Below are positions 9,205 to 16,232 of a stretch of DNA of 63,065 nucleotides, one piece after another (positions within the stretch are counted from its first letter, which is position 1; every line of letters begins with the position of its first letter). The position numbers were made by a program, and so were the translations under genes. The notes beneath the pieces are model-generated. The model did not search any database and had not been told where the DNA came from. It saw only the letters and a program-made list of their open reading frames with translations. The DNA comes from Bacteroidetes bacterium RIFCSPLOWO2_12_FULL_35_15 (lineage in GTDB: Bacteria > Bacteroidota > Bacteroidia > 2-12-FULL-35-15). Location of the stretch: the NCBI GenBank assembly GCA_001769385.1, contig MEPB01000072.1, forward strand, positions 1-63,065, read 5' to 3'.

Positions 9205-9240
9205 AACCTGTTAATGTTACAGCCATTAGCAGGTTTTTTT
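9205..9240 (+). terminator. intrinsic terminator in the leader of the 75-aa ORF
   Basis: AACCTGTTAATG (9205-9216) pairs with CATTAGCAGGTT (9224-9235) over 12 bp with one G-T pair and a 7-nt loop, followed by a run of seven T. It lies between the -7 box at 9171 and the start codon at 9244, so it either attenuates the gene or ends a short (about 55 nt) RNA. Confidence 0.7.
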
Positions 9241-9243
9241 AAT

Positions 9244-9471
9244 ATGCAAATTACACAAATAGATATTATTAATAAAATTTTGAATGCTATTGACTCTGAC
9301 GATCTTCTGGAGTTAGCTTCATTTATAGAATGTCGTTTACCGATCGAAGAGATTTACAAAATTAAAAGGATACTTATTTTATTTCTAAAAGAAAATAAAT
9401 TAAATGCTGATCAAATTAATAAAGCAAAACAATTCATTAATTTCCTGGGATTAATTCAAGATGAAAATTGA
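9244..9471 (+). CDS. small hypothetical protein, 75 aa
   Basis: The product is helical and acidic, starting MQITQIDIINKILNAID and ending FLGLIQDEN, with no membrane segment or known motif. I chose the ATG at 9244 because an upstream TTG or ATG start would lie inside the leader terminator stem. Its stop codon overlaps the second Fnr-type palindrome. Together with the KamA gene it may form one regulated unit. Function unknown. Confidence 0.6.
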   Translation: MQITQIDIINKILNAIDSDDLLELASFIECRLPIEEIYKIKRILILFLKENKLNADQINKAKQFINFLGLIQDEN

Positions 9472-9481
9472 CAATTGTCAA
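9468..9481. promoter_or_regulatory. Fnr-type palindrome TTGACAATTGTCAA, site 2
   Basis: This is an identical 14-bp copy of the palindrome at 9135-9148, centred about 65 bp upstream of the KamA start codon. That is a plausible activator position for a promoter in the 57-bp gap before the gene. Confidence 0.75.
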
Positions 9482-9538
9482 TAGAATAAGAAATTGAAAT
9501 TGGTTACTTGCAACAATATTAACTAACTAAATATTGTT

Positions 9539-10876
9539 ATGAAATTTCAATCTTACACGCTTAACAATTTTAAAAACATACCACAAATAAATAAATTGTC
9601 TCCTGGACAGATAGAGGCAATTGAAGTTGTTGGAAATGTATTGCCATTTAAAACAAATAACTATGTAGTGAATGAACTTATCGATTGGGATAATCTTGAT
9701 ACCGATCCGATTTTTAAATTAACATTTCCTCAAAAAGGAATGTTAAGTCAGGAGCATTATGATCTCATGAAAATTGTTTTGGATCAGACCAATTATACTG
9801 ATACAATTAAGAATGTCGCAAATATTATCCGAAACGAATTAAATCCGCATCCTGCCGGTCAGATTGAACATAATATACCTGTATTAAATGGTGAAATACT
9901 ATCTGGGATGCAACATAAATACAGGGAAACATTATTATTCTTTCCGAGCCAGGGGCAAACCTGTCATGCTTATTGCACCTTCTGTTTCCGTTGGCCACAG
10001 TTCGTAGGGATGGATCAATTGAAGTTTGCCGGAAAAGAATCTTCTCATCTCAAAGATTACGTTTTACGAAATAAGCAGATTACTGATATTTTATTTACAG
10101 GCGGAGATCCAATGATAATGAAGGCTAAAGTATTTGCAAGCTATATTGAACCATTATTGGAAGCAAAGCCCGAAAATTTACAAACCATAAGAATTGGCAC
10201 AAAAGCACTTGGTTACTGGCCCTATAAATTTGTTACCGATCATGATGCGAATGAGTATTTAAATCTTTTTGAAAGGGTTGTCTTGAGCGGCATAAATCTA
10301 TCTATTATGGCTCATTTCTCTCATCCTAAAGAATTAGAAACAAGTGTGGTAAAAACCGCAATCAAACGGCTGAGAAGCGTTGGTGTTCAAATCAGAACTC
10401 AATCTCCGGTTCTGAAACACATAAATGATACGCCTGAAATTTGGGCAGAGATGTGGCGAAAACAGGTAAACCTGAATTGCATTCCCTATTACATGTTTAT
10501 ACCAAGGGATACCGGGGCTCAGGATTATTTTGCAGTAACATTAGAAAATGCCTGGCAAATTTTCAGAGGAGCATATCAAAAAGTAAGTGGTGTTTGTCGA
10601 ACCGTACGTGGACCAAGCATGTCATGCACTCCAGGCAAAGTTCAGGTTTTAGGAGTTTCAGAAATCAAAGGGGAAAAGGTTTTTGTATTACGTATGCTAC
10701 AAGGTAGAAATCCTGATTGGGTTGCACGGCCATTCTTTGCGGAATACAATAAGGATGCCATTTGGATGGATGAATTGAAACCAGCTTTTGGTGAACAAAA
10801 ATTCTTTTTTGAAGATGAACTGGAGCTTATTTTCGATGAGCATGTTACTGATGACGAAATTGAAAATTTTGAATAG
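9539..10876 (+). CDS. KamA-family radical SAM aminomutase (lysine 2,3-aminomutase-like)
   Basis: The 445-aa protein has the radical-SAM cluster motif CHAYCTFC (CxxxCxxC) followed by FRW near residue 143, a glycine-rich SAM segment FTGGDPMIMK, and SCTPGKVQVLG near residue 370, where the lysine is the expected PLP-binding residue of lysine 2,3-aminomutases. The family converts L-alpha-lysine or related amino acids to beta-amino acids. Downstream lies a GNAT/nitrilase fusion gene, so a beta-lysine-type compound may be acetylated or otherwise processed. The substrate is inferred only. An Fnr-type palindrome precedes it. Confidence 0.88.
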   Translation: MKFQSYTLNNFKNIPQINKLSPGQIEAIEVVGNVLPFKTNNYVVNELIDWDNLDTDPIFKLTFPQKGMLSQEHYDLMKIVLDQTNYTDTIKNVANIIRNELNPHPAGQIEHNIPVLNGEILSGMQHKYRETLLFFPSQGQTCHAYCTFCFRWPQFVGMDQLKFAGKESSHLKDYVLRNKQITDILFTGGDPMIMKAKVFASYIEPLLEAKPENLQTIRIGTKALGYWPYKFVTDHDANEYLNLFERVVLSGINLSIMAHFSHPKELETSVVKTAIKRLRSVGVQIRTQSPVLKHINDTPEIWAEMWRKQVNLNCIPYYMFIPRDTGAQDYFAVTLENAWQIFRGAYQKVSGVCRTVRGPSMSCTPGKVQVLGVSEIKGEKVFVLRMLQGRNPDWVARPFFAEYNKDAIWMDELKPAFGEQKFFFEDELELIFDEHVTDDEIENFE

Positions 10877-10978
10877 ATGAAATACCTGGGATTAATGGGA
10901 ATTGTATTGTTAGTGGCAGTTACAATTACCGCTTTTATTATGCTGCTATTGTATTGGTATGTTAAGAGAAAGAAGTAA
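10877..10978 (+). CDS. single-helix membrane miniprotein, 33 aa
   Basis: The ATG directly abuts the TAG of the KamA gene (10874-10876), implying coupled translation. The 33 residues form one hydrophobic helix (from LGLMGIVLLVAVTITAFIML) followed by the positive tail VKRKK, a typical small inner-membrane protein. It may anchor or modulate the enzyme encoded upstream; that is inference. Confidence 0.6.
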   Translation: MKYLGLMGIVLLVAVTITAFIMLLLYWYVKRKK

Positions 10979-11079
10979 AGAGATAATTTTTTGCAAATTA
11001 ATTAAGATAGAGGACTTGAGGATTTATATTAAAAATCTTTCGTGAGCGATTGATGTTATAAATTAAAAATATTATAGCT

Positions 11080-12627
11080 ATGGAAAAAAAAGATATTATA
11101 AAAAAAATAAAATTAAGGCAGATACAAAAGGAAGACTATAGCCAGATTACAGGCTTACAACAAAAATGTTTTCCGGGGATGAAGCCTTGGACAGAAAGTC
11201 AATTTAAAAATATAACAAGCATTTTCCCGGAAGGTCAAACTTGTATCCAATATGGAAAAAAAATCATTGCTTCTTCCTGTAGTCTTATCATAAATTTAGA
11301 TGAATATAGGGAGGAGTCACCTTGGAGTGAATTAACCGACAGCGGGAATATTACAAATCATAATAAGTATGGAGATACTTTGTATGGAATGGAAATGATG
11401 GTTGACCCTTATTATCAGGGAATGAAGCTGTCAAGACGATTGTATGATGCCAGAAAAGATTTAGCAAGAAAATATAATTTAAAAAGAATAATTGTTGGCG
11501 GAAGGTTACCAAGTTATCATAAATACTCTTCAACCCTTTCGATAGACGAGTTTGTAGAAAAAGTGATTAACAGAAGTTTATACGATCCTGTATTAACCGC
11601 ACAACTGTCAAATGGCTTTTCGCTAAGAAAAATTTTGCCCAATTATTTACCAAACGATACTGAATCTGTTGGTTATGCAACCCTGTTGGAATGGATAAAT
11701 TATAATCATGAAGTAAAAAAAGAAAGTGGTTATCAACAATCACATTATGTTAGAGTAAGCGCTGTTCAATATCAAATGCGCCCTATCAAAAACTTTGAAG
11801 AATTTGAAAAACATTGCGAATTTTTTGTGGATACTGCTTCGGACTATAGAAGTGACTTTGTAGTTTTCCCGGAAATGATAACGGTACAATTGCTTTCATT
11901 CCTACCTAAAAAGAAACCGGGGGAAGCCGTCAGGGAACTGAGCAAATTTACATTACAATATGAAGCATTATTTACAAGGCTTGCAATTACCTATAATATT
12001 AATATAATTGCAGGCTCTCACCTGACAGTTGAAAATGACAACTTATACAACATCTCTTATTTATTTCGAAGAGATGGTACATTTGAAAAACAGTACAAAA
12101 TTCATATCACATCATCTGAAAAGAAATGGTGGGGCGTTCAAAGTGGTGATAAAATTAAAGTGTTCAATACCGACAAAGGTAAAATTGCAATTCTGGTCTG
12201 TTACGACTGTGAATTTCCTGAGTTGGCAAGGATTGCTGTGAGCAAGGGGGCTAAAATTATTTTTGTTCCTTTCAATACGGATGACAGAAGAGCCTATTTG
12301 AGGGTAAGATATTGTGCACAGGCCCGGGCTATCGAGAATCAGGTGTATGTTATAATAACCGGATGTGTTGGAAACTTACCTGATGTTGAGAATTCGGATG
12401 TTCACTTTTCACAATCAGCCATTTTCACACCTTCAGACGTAGAATTTCATAGAGAAGGAATAGCTTCGGAAGCAATACCCAATACGGAAATGTTAATCTA
12501 TCAGGATTTGGATTTGAACATGTTAAAACGAAATAAGGAAATGGGATCTGTGCAAACGTGGAAGGATAGGGAACAAGGGTTTTATAAATTAACTTATGTG
12601 GAAGATGGTGAAACAAAAGAGGTGTAA
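11080..12627 (+). CDS. GNAT acetyltransferase / carbon-nitrogen hydrolase fusion
   Basis: The 515-aa product joins an N-terminal GNAT domain (about 10-165; acyl-CoA segment YQGMKLSRRLYDARKDLA) to a C-terminal nitrilase-superfamily amidase (about 225-500). The catalytic Glu is in VVFPEMITV, the Lys in KQYKIHITSSEK and the Cys in LVCYDCEFPELAR. Such fusions are known as a conserved bifunctional family in bacteria. Beside a KamA gene, the acetyltransferase half recalls AblB of the N-acetyl-beta-lysine osmolyte pathway, while the amidase half may hydrolyse an amide or N-acyl product. That pathway link is inference. Confidence 0.9.
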   Translation: MEKKDIIKKIKLRQIQKEDYSQITGLQQKCFPGMKPWTESQFKNITSIFPEGQTCIQYGKKIIASSCSLIINLDEYREESPWSELTDSGNITNHNKYGDTLYGMEMMVDPYYQGMKLSRRLYDARKDLARKYNLKRIIVGGRLPSYHKYSSTLSIDEFVEKVINRSLYDPVLTAQLSNGFSLRKILPNYLPNDTESVGYATLLEWINYNHEVKKESGYQQSHYVRVSAVQYQMRPIKNFEEFEKHCEFFVDTASDYRSDFVVFPEMITVQLLSFLPKKKPGEAVRELSKFTLQYEALFTRLAITYNINIIAGSHLTVENDNLYNISYLFRRDGTFEKQYKIHITSSEKKWWGVQSGDKIKVFNTDKGKIAILVCYDCEFPELARIAVSKGAKIIFVPFNTDDRRAYLRVRYCAQARAIENQVYVIITGCVGNLPDVENSDVHFSQSAIFTPSDVEFHREGIASEAIPNTEMLIYQDLDLNMLKRNKEMGSVQTWKDREQGFYKLTYVEDGETKEV

Positions 12628-12688
12628 ATCTACAAACCTATAAAATTATCTCTAAACTTTCTTAAAGAAGTAAACCTAGCGTACTGCT

Positions 12689-12777
12689 ATTTAACATAAT
12701 AGCCTATGTTATAAGACATTTCATGTGTGAAGTTTTCGGGTGGGAGAAATGCTTTTATAACAAGTATTATGTTAATG
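12689..12777 (+). repeat. palindromic site 1
   Basis: ATTTAACATAATA opens the site and TATTATGTTAATG closes it; inner arms GTTATAA and TTATAAC, then CATTTC and GAAATG, pair further in. Its 3' half reads TTTTATAA-CAAGTA-TTATGTTAA, which resembles a dif site with a 6-bp centre. Flanks of about 50 bp upstream and 75 bp downstream are shared with site 5. Confidence 0.75.
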
Positions 12778-12850
12778 CAGATTAGGAAAAAGTATGGTAG
12801 ATTTTTTCCATTAAAAATAAGAAAGAAAAATCAACAACTTTTGTGTGGGA
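12778..12850 (+). repeat. conserved 75-bp downstream flank, copy 1
   Basis: The stretch contains GTAGATTTTTTC followed by an A-rich run and GAAAGAAAAATCAAC, and recurs at 13633-13703 and 14679-14752, each time directly after a palindromic site. No ORF is present in the 113 bp between sites 1 and 2. Confidence 0.7.
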
Positions 12851-12890
12851 TAAGTATCGGTGTGTTGTAAAGGAAGGTATCGGTGTGGCT

Positions 12891-12950
12891 ACTTAACATA
12901 ACAATTAGTTATCGGACTTCTTCGTTCGATAACTGTATTTTATGTTACAT
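12891..12950 (+). repeat. palindromic site 2
   Basis: ACTTAACATAA opens and TTATGTTACAT closes the site. The inner arms GTTATCG and CGATAAC are perfect. It is the shortest complete copy with a diverged interior, so the pairing is conserved while the sequence is not, as in attC sites. Confidence 0.72.
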
Positions 12951-13080
12951 AGAAAAGGCAAGTGGGAGGGGTAATGAAGCTCCGAAACTAAAAACCTTTT
13001 CTTGATTTATGTAGTCGCTATATTATTTATTTTAATATTCTTCACAAGCATGATTGTTTGTGTTGTTATAGCTGTTGCAT

Positions 13081-13470
13081 CTATCGAAAAGCCATGTGGA
13101 AAATCTCTTTCAAAAGCTCAAATAGATAATAAAGTGATGCAATCGATGCAGAAATCGCCAAAACCCAAGTTAGGCGTAAAGTTGTTTTTCCCATGTCCTC
13201 CACATTGGATTGAATTTTAGACAATTCTTTGTTTTTGAGTTTATTAAATTCAATATTCCCGTCAGTCGTAATTTCAAAAGCTAAATTATTTTTATTTTCT
13301 ATTCTTTGTTGAATATAATTCTTTTTTAATAAATCACTTTTTGCATTATCATAATCAAATTTTGTAATTTTTAACGATTTCCTAATTTCATCTTCGGTTG
13401 AATTTATCTCATTAGGATATTCATTAAGATACCAAAGTATATCGTATAATATTTTATCATTTTCATTCAT
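13081..13470 (-). CDS. winged-helix-like protein with a C-terminal membrane helix
   Basis: The 129-aa product starts MNENDKILYDILWYLNEYP and has a helical N-terminal half resembling a winged helix (TEDEIRKSLKITKFDYDNA then a beta-hairpin LAFEITTDGNIEF), a polar linker, and one membrane helix near residues 98-120 (LTWVLAISASIASLYYLF). It lies between palindromic sites 2 and 3 on the opposite strand to their orientation. I do not know its family; a membrane-tethered regulator or antitoxin is possible. Confidence 0.65.
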   Translation of the reverse strand: MNENDKILYDILWYLNEYPNEINSTEDEIRKSLKITKFDYDNAKSDLLKKNYIQQRIENKNNLAFEITTDGNIEFNKLKNKELSKIQSNVEDMGKTTLRLTWVLAISASIASLYYLFELLKEIFHMAFR

Positions 13471-13542
13471 CCCGCAAACCTACAAAACGAACTTAAATTA
13501 ATAGCAGAATAGAAGATATATTTTTGTACTCACTGTGCGTCT

Positions 13543-13632
13543 GCTTAACATAATAGCCTATGTTATAAGACATTTCATGTGTGAAGTTTTCGGGGTGGGA
13601 GAAATGCTTTTATAACAAGTATTATGTTAAGA
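13543..13632 (+). repeat. palindromic site 3
   Basis: GCTTAACATAATA opens and TATTATGTTAAGA closes the site. Its interior is almost identical to site 1. The preceding GCGTCT is shared with the partial site 7. Confidence 0.75.
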
Positions 13633-13703
13633 TAGCTTTGGTAAAATCGAGTAGATTTTTTCAGTTAAAAATGAGAAAGAAAAATCAATCGGTTTTTGTG
13701 GGG
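13633..13703 (+). repeat. conserved 75-bp downstream flank, copy 2
   Basis: This matches 12778-12850 and 14679-14752 with scattered differences and ends just before the start of the 96-aa ORF. Confidence 0.65.
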
Positions 13704-13729
13704 TGCGTGAGGTTTATTATATTTACGGA

Positions 13730-14020
13730 ATGAATAATATTTTCAGTATAATAGGATTATTTTTAGATATAGTAGGTGTTGTAATCCTGTTTTCTTATGG
13801 GTTACCGAGTAAAATAGACAATGAAACTCCAAGAAGAACAATTAGCGAAGAAGAACAAAAAACATTATTGAGAGAGAAATCTAACAAAAAAATAAAGAAA
13901 ATAGCAAAGTTTGCTTTGCTTCTTATTATTCTCGGGTTTGTATTTCAACTTTGTTCCCCAATTATCTCTATTTATAACGATAAAACCACTGACAACAAAC
14001 CAAAATGTAATAATCCCTAA
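13730..14020 (+). CDS. small membrane protein with two helices, 96 aa
   Basis: From the ATG at 13730 the product has a helix at the N-terminus (IFSIIGLFLDIVGVVILFSYG), a charged middle with RRTISEEEQKTLLREKS, and a second helix (IAKFALLLIILGFVFQL). An upstream GTG/ATG extension to 13703 is less likely. Small two-helix proteins of this pattern are frequent orphans in Bacteroidota. It lies between sites 3 and 4 in cassette orientation, that is, its 3' end points to the next site. Confidence 0.6.
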   Translation: MNNIFSIIGLFLDIVGVVILFSYGLPSKIDNETPRRTISEEEQKTLLREKSNKKIKKIAKFALLLIILGFVFQLCSPIISIYNDKTTDNKPKCNNP

Positions 14021-14112
14021 AGGAATACATACCCATTTAAATAAAAACCATTCTAATTCCATTTTTAACCCGTAACCCGAGCGGAGCAGGGTGGCTCTTT
14101 TTTTGTGCGGCA

Positions 14113-14185
14113 GTTTAACATAACGTTTATTATTTTTCAAAGTTCTTTTTTCACTTTGTGGAAATAATAACGCATTATGTTACAT
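14113..14185 (+). repeat. palindromic site 4
   Basis: GTTTAACATAACG opens and TTATGTTACAT closes the site, with AATAATAA-type inner arms and a loop rich in CAAAG/CTTTG that pairs again. The sequence differs from sites 1 and 3 while the fold is kept. Confidence 0.72.
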
Positions 14186-14246
14186 AGCTTCGGTTTGTGG
14201 GAAGCGTATAAAATTTCGTAGTGCGGTGGGTTGTGGTGAACTAAAT

Positions 14247-14276
14247 AAAAAACCTCTGATATTTCTATCAAAGGTT
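14247..14276 (-). terminator. terminator of the 30-aa ORF
   Basis: On the minus strand AACCTTTGATA pairs with TATCAGAGGTT around a GAAA loop and is followed by six T. It lies about 25 bp after the stop of the small ORF at 14300-14392. Confidence 0.7.
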
Positions 14277-14299
14277 AAAATTTCAAAATCAAATTTTTC

Positions 14300-14392
14300 T
14301 TATTTTTTTAATGCTATAATCAATAAAATTATAGCCAAAACCAACTTCGTTAATTTAACGAAATCAATTTCAAAGTTGAAGTTTGTTTTCAT
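14300..14392 (-). CDS. single-helix membrane miniprotein, 30 aa
   Basis: A minus-strand ORF starts MKTNFNFEIDFVKLTK and continues as one hydrophobic helix ending IIALKK. A good terminator follows. The amphipathic start, single helix and dedicated terminator suggest a real gene. It lies in the segment between sites 4 and 5. Function unknown; a type I toxin-like or other membrane peptide is possible. Confidence 0.5.
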   Translation of the reverse strand: MKTNFNFEIDFVKLTKLVLAIILLIIALKK

Positions 14393-14517
14393 CTTTGATT
14401 GCTGGTGTTACAATAGATTGGCTGTTAAATTGGTCGCCACATACGCCAAGATTGTTTATAAGGATGCTATTTCTTTATAAACGCACTCAATTTTAGGGTA
14501 ATCAAGAAACCCAGCTT

Positions 14518-14548
14518 AAAAAAACCGCTGTGGAATAGCGGTTTTTTT
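14518..14548. terminator. bidirectional terminator-like hairpin
   Basis: AAACCGCT (14522-14529) pairs with AGCGGTTT (14537-14544) around a 7-nt loop and has A and T runs on both sides, so it can act on either strand. It separates the small ORF region from site 5. Confidence 0.65.
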
Positions 14549-14612
14549 ATTGTTACAAACGTACAAAATTATCTCATAACTTAATAAAAAGAAGTAATCC
14601 TAGCGTGTGGCT

Positions 14613-14678
14613 ATTTAACATAATATACGCTATTATAAGACAATATTTGATTGTTTTATAATAGGTATTATGTTAATG
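14613..14678 (+). repeat. palindromic site 5
   Basis: ATTTAACATAATA opens and TATTATGTTAATG closes the site, with inner arms CTATTATAAGACAAT and ATTGTTTTATAATAG. The 3' half reads TTTTATAA-TAGGTA-TTATGTTAA, again a dif-like half with a 6-bp centre. Confidence 0.75.
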
Positions 14679-14752
14679 CAGATTTGGTAAAAGTATGGTA
14701 GATTTTTTCAATTAAAAATAAGAAAGAAAAATCAACAACTTTTGTGCTGGGG
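14679..14752 (+). repeat. conserved 75-bp downstream flank, copy 3
   Basis: This is the third copy of the flank seen after sites 1 and 3. With the upstream flank (14556-14606 versus 12632-12681), sites 1 and 5 share about 200 bp in all. No ORF lies between sites 5 and 6. Confidence 0.65.
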
Positions 14753-14792
14753 TGCGCGAGAGTGTGAGTACATAAAAGGTTTTTGTGTGGCT

Positions 14793-14879
14793 ATTTAACA
14801 TTAATATTTATTATAAGAAATTTCAAATGATTTTTTTGTGTGAATTTGAAATGTTTTATAATAGTGTGTTATGTTATAC
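14793..14879 (+). repeat. palindromic site 6
   Basis: ATTTAACATTAATA opens and TTATGTTATAC closes the site. The inner arms TTATAAGAAATTTCAAAT and ATTTGAAATGTTTTATAA are long and nearly perfect. Confidence 0.72.
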
Positions 14880-14940
14880 AGCTTAGGCTTTTTAGAAAAG
14901 CTTTCTAAAAATCATATGCGAGGGCAGAAAACTAAAACTT

Positions 14941-15162
14941 ATGTCATTGTTTTCAGAAGAAACATTAAACCAAATAGAACATGGAACAGAAGATTGCACT
15001 ATGTCTATTATGGTATTCGATTTAGAAGCTAAAATTGAAGACGGGAAAGCTATTATCATTAAAGTTCCAAAGGCGATTCATCTTGAATTAACTTCAGAGA
15101 GTCGTAAAGTTCTTGTAGCTTTAAATAAGTGTGTGGGAGAAAGTTATCCTTCGATATTTTAA
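14941..15162 (+). CDS. small hypothetical protein, 73 aa
   Basis: The product (MSLFSEETLNQIEHGTEDC, ending CVGESYPSIF) is soluble and acidic with no known motif. Its leader ends ACTAAAACTTATGTCATT, which is repeated at the start of the 61-aa ORF at 15221. It is the first ORF after site 6. Confidence 0.5.
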   Translation: MSLFSEETLNQIEHGTEDCTMSIMVFDLEAKIEDGKAIIIKVPKAIHLELTSESRKVLVALNKCVGESYPSIF

Positions 15163-15183
15163 ACGATTAGGCTCAATGCTTTT

Positions 15184-15223
15184 TAAAGGATTAATAAAAT
15201 TAATATAAAAACTAAAACTTATG
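15184..15223 (+). repeat. shared 38-bp ORF leader, copy 1
   Basis: The leader runs through GGATTAATAAAATTAATAT and ACTAAAACTTATG into the start codon of the 61-aa ORF. It recurs with one or two changes at 15676-15714. Conservation right up to the ATG but not beyond points to a shared expression signal. Confidence 0.65.
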
Positions 15224-15406
15224 TCATTATTAACAATAGAAATATTATCTGATAATTCAGTTAAAATAAATTCAACTGAATTATTTAAAGAAATAGATGG
15301 AAAGGAACATAAAGTTACATCTGTAATTTTAGACCACAAAGATTTTATTAATATGTTGAACGAGGATATTAAAAAAGGTGTTGTTAGGAATTTTACCGAT
15401 TCTTAA
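15221..15406 (+). CDS. small hypothetical protein, 61 aa
   Basis: The product starts MSLLTIEILSDNSVKINSTE, is soluble and of no known family. It converges on the minus-strand ORF 15393-15620 with a 14-bp tail overlap. The same layout is repeated 490 bp further on. Confidence 0.5.
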   Translation: MSLLTIEILSDNSVKINSTELFKEIDGKEHKVTSVILDHKDFINMLNEDIKKGVVRNFTDS

Positions 15407-15620
15407 ACAATTCTTCAAGTTCTTTATAAATTGATTCAGGAATTTCTTTAGAAATTTTACTATCAAGCATAAAAACAAATTTATCATCAATTTCGATAAA
15501 TTTGATAGATGACTTAAAAACTTGTTCGTGTGTTAAATTAATTTCATTTGAATCAATTTTTTGAATTAATAAATTAAGCAACTTAGACTTAAATTCATTA
15601 AAATTTTGGTTGGTTTTCAT
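15393..15620 (-). CDS. small hypothetical protein, 75 aa (MxTNQN family)
   Basis: The N-terminus MKTNQNFNEFKSKLLNL matches MNTNQNLFELNLHLAEL of the ORF at 15899-16087, so the two are paralogues. The rest is helical and charged with no known domain. It is paired tail to tail with the 61-aa ORF. Confidence 0.5.
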   Translation of the reverse strand: MKTNQNFNEFKSKLLNLLIQKIDSNEINLTHEQVFKSSIKFIEIDDKFVFMLDSKISKEIPESIYKELEELFKNR

Positions 15621-15647
15621 TGTTGGTTTTGAAGGCTAACACTTTAC

Positions 15648-15676
15648 AGGTATCGGGTAGGTCCGATACCTTTTTT
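15648..15676 (+). terminator. terminator-like hairpin
   Basis: AGGTATCGG (15648-15656) pairs perfectly with CCGATACCT (15663-15671) around six bases and is followed by T6. It lies just before the second copy of the 38-bp leader. Confidence 0.7.
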
Positions 15677-15714
15677 AAGGATTAATAAAATTAATATAAA
15701 AACTAGAACTTATG
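15676..15714 (+). repeat. shared 38-bp ORF leader, copy 2
   Basis: This near-identical copy of 15184-15223 ends in ACTAGAACTTATG, the start of the 65-aa ORF. Confidence 0.65.
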
Positions 15715-15909
15715 ACAAGCTTATTATTTTTATTAGTAGGTATTTTAATCGGATTTTTCCGGAAAGAATTTCAGATAGAACGAAGAAGAAAAAACTTCGA
15801 AATAGAAAAGAAATTAATGTTAGAAAAATCCGATTATGAATTCGAAAGAAGTCAGCGAATTTTAGCTGAAAGCACTAAAGAGTTTTTAGCATCAAGAACT
15901 AAGGAATAA
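15712..15909 (+). CDS. membrane-anchored coiled-coil miniprotein, 65 aa
   Basis: An N-terminal helix (LLFLLVGILIGFF) is followed by a long charged helix (EFQIERRRKNFEIEKKLMLE and onward). The unrelated 61-aa ORF uses the same leader. It overlaps the minus-strand ORF 15899-16087 by 11 bp at the tails. Confidence 0.5.
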   Translation: MTSLLFLLVGILIGFFRKEFQIERRRKNFEIEKKLMLEKSDYEFERSQRILAESTKEFLASRTKE

Positions 15910-16087
15910 TTTTATACTTTGTTCTTGCAATGAATCTCTGTTTTGCAAGTTCATCATTTAGTTTAAATGATAGATTAAGATTATTTAAAGCAACAATTTC
16001 AATAATTGCTTTCTCATAAGTCAACACTTTTGCTTCTAGCTCTGCTAAATGCAAGTTTAATTCAAATAAATTTTGGTTGGTATTCAT
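15899..16087 (-). CDS. small hypothetical protein, 62 aa (MxTNQN family)
   Basis: Starting at the ATG at 16087, the product MNTNQNLFELNLHLAELEAK is helical and a paralogue of the 75-aa ORF at 15393-15620. A longer frame to 16210 exists, but the paralogue supports this start. Confidence 0.5.
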   Translation of the reverse strand: MNTNQNLFELNLHLAELEAKVLTYEKAIIEIVALNNLNLSFKLNDELAKQRFIARTKYKIIP

Positions 16088-16116
16088 TGGTATTTGTGAA
16101 ACCAGCTTTTTAGAAG

Positions 16117-16146
16117 GCATCGGATTAGGCTCTGATGCTTTTTTGA
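16117..16146 (+). terminator. terminator-like hairpin
   Basis: GCATCGGA pairs with TCTGATGC (8 bp, one G-T) around TTAGGC and is followed by T6. A related but weaker version (GATTAGGCTCAATGC) follows the 73-aa ORF near 15165. Confidence 0.6.
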
Positions 16147-16232
16147 TTTCAATATAAATGTAATCTGCAAAACAGTTATTGTTAATTCCGTAGCGACAAT
16201 TTAGCCACAAGAGATAAGCCTGGAAAGCGTCT

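Noticed and set aside
13002-13220. Plus-strand ORF with a membrane helix
   Set aside because: It starts with TTG and most of it lies opposite the better-supported 129-aa minus-strand gene.
13865-14140. Minus-strand 91-aa ORF
   Set aside because: It is antisense to the 96-aa two-helix protein, which has the more typical composition. It cannot be excluded fully.
14226-14480. Plus-strand 84-aa ORF
   Set aside because: It overlaps a minus-strand miniprotein with its own terminator and has a low-complexity, unlikely composition.
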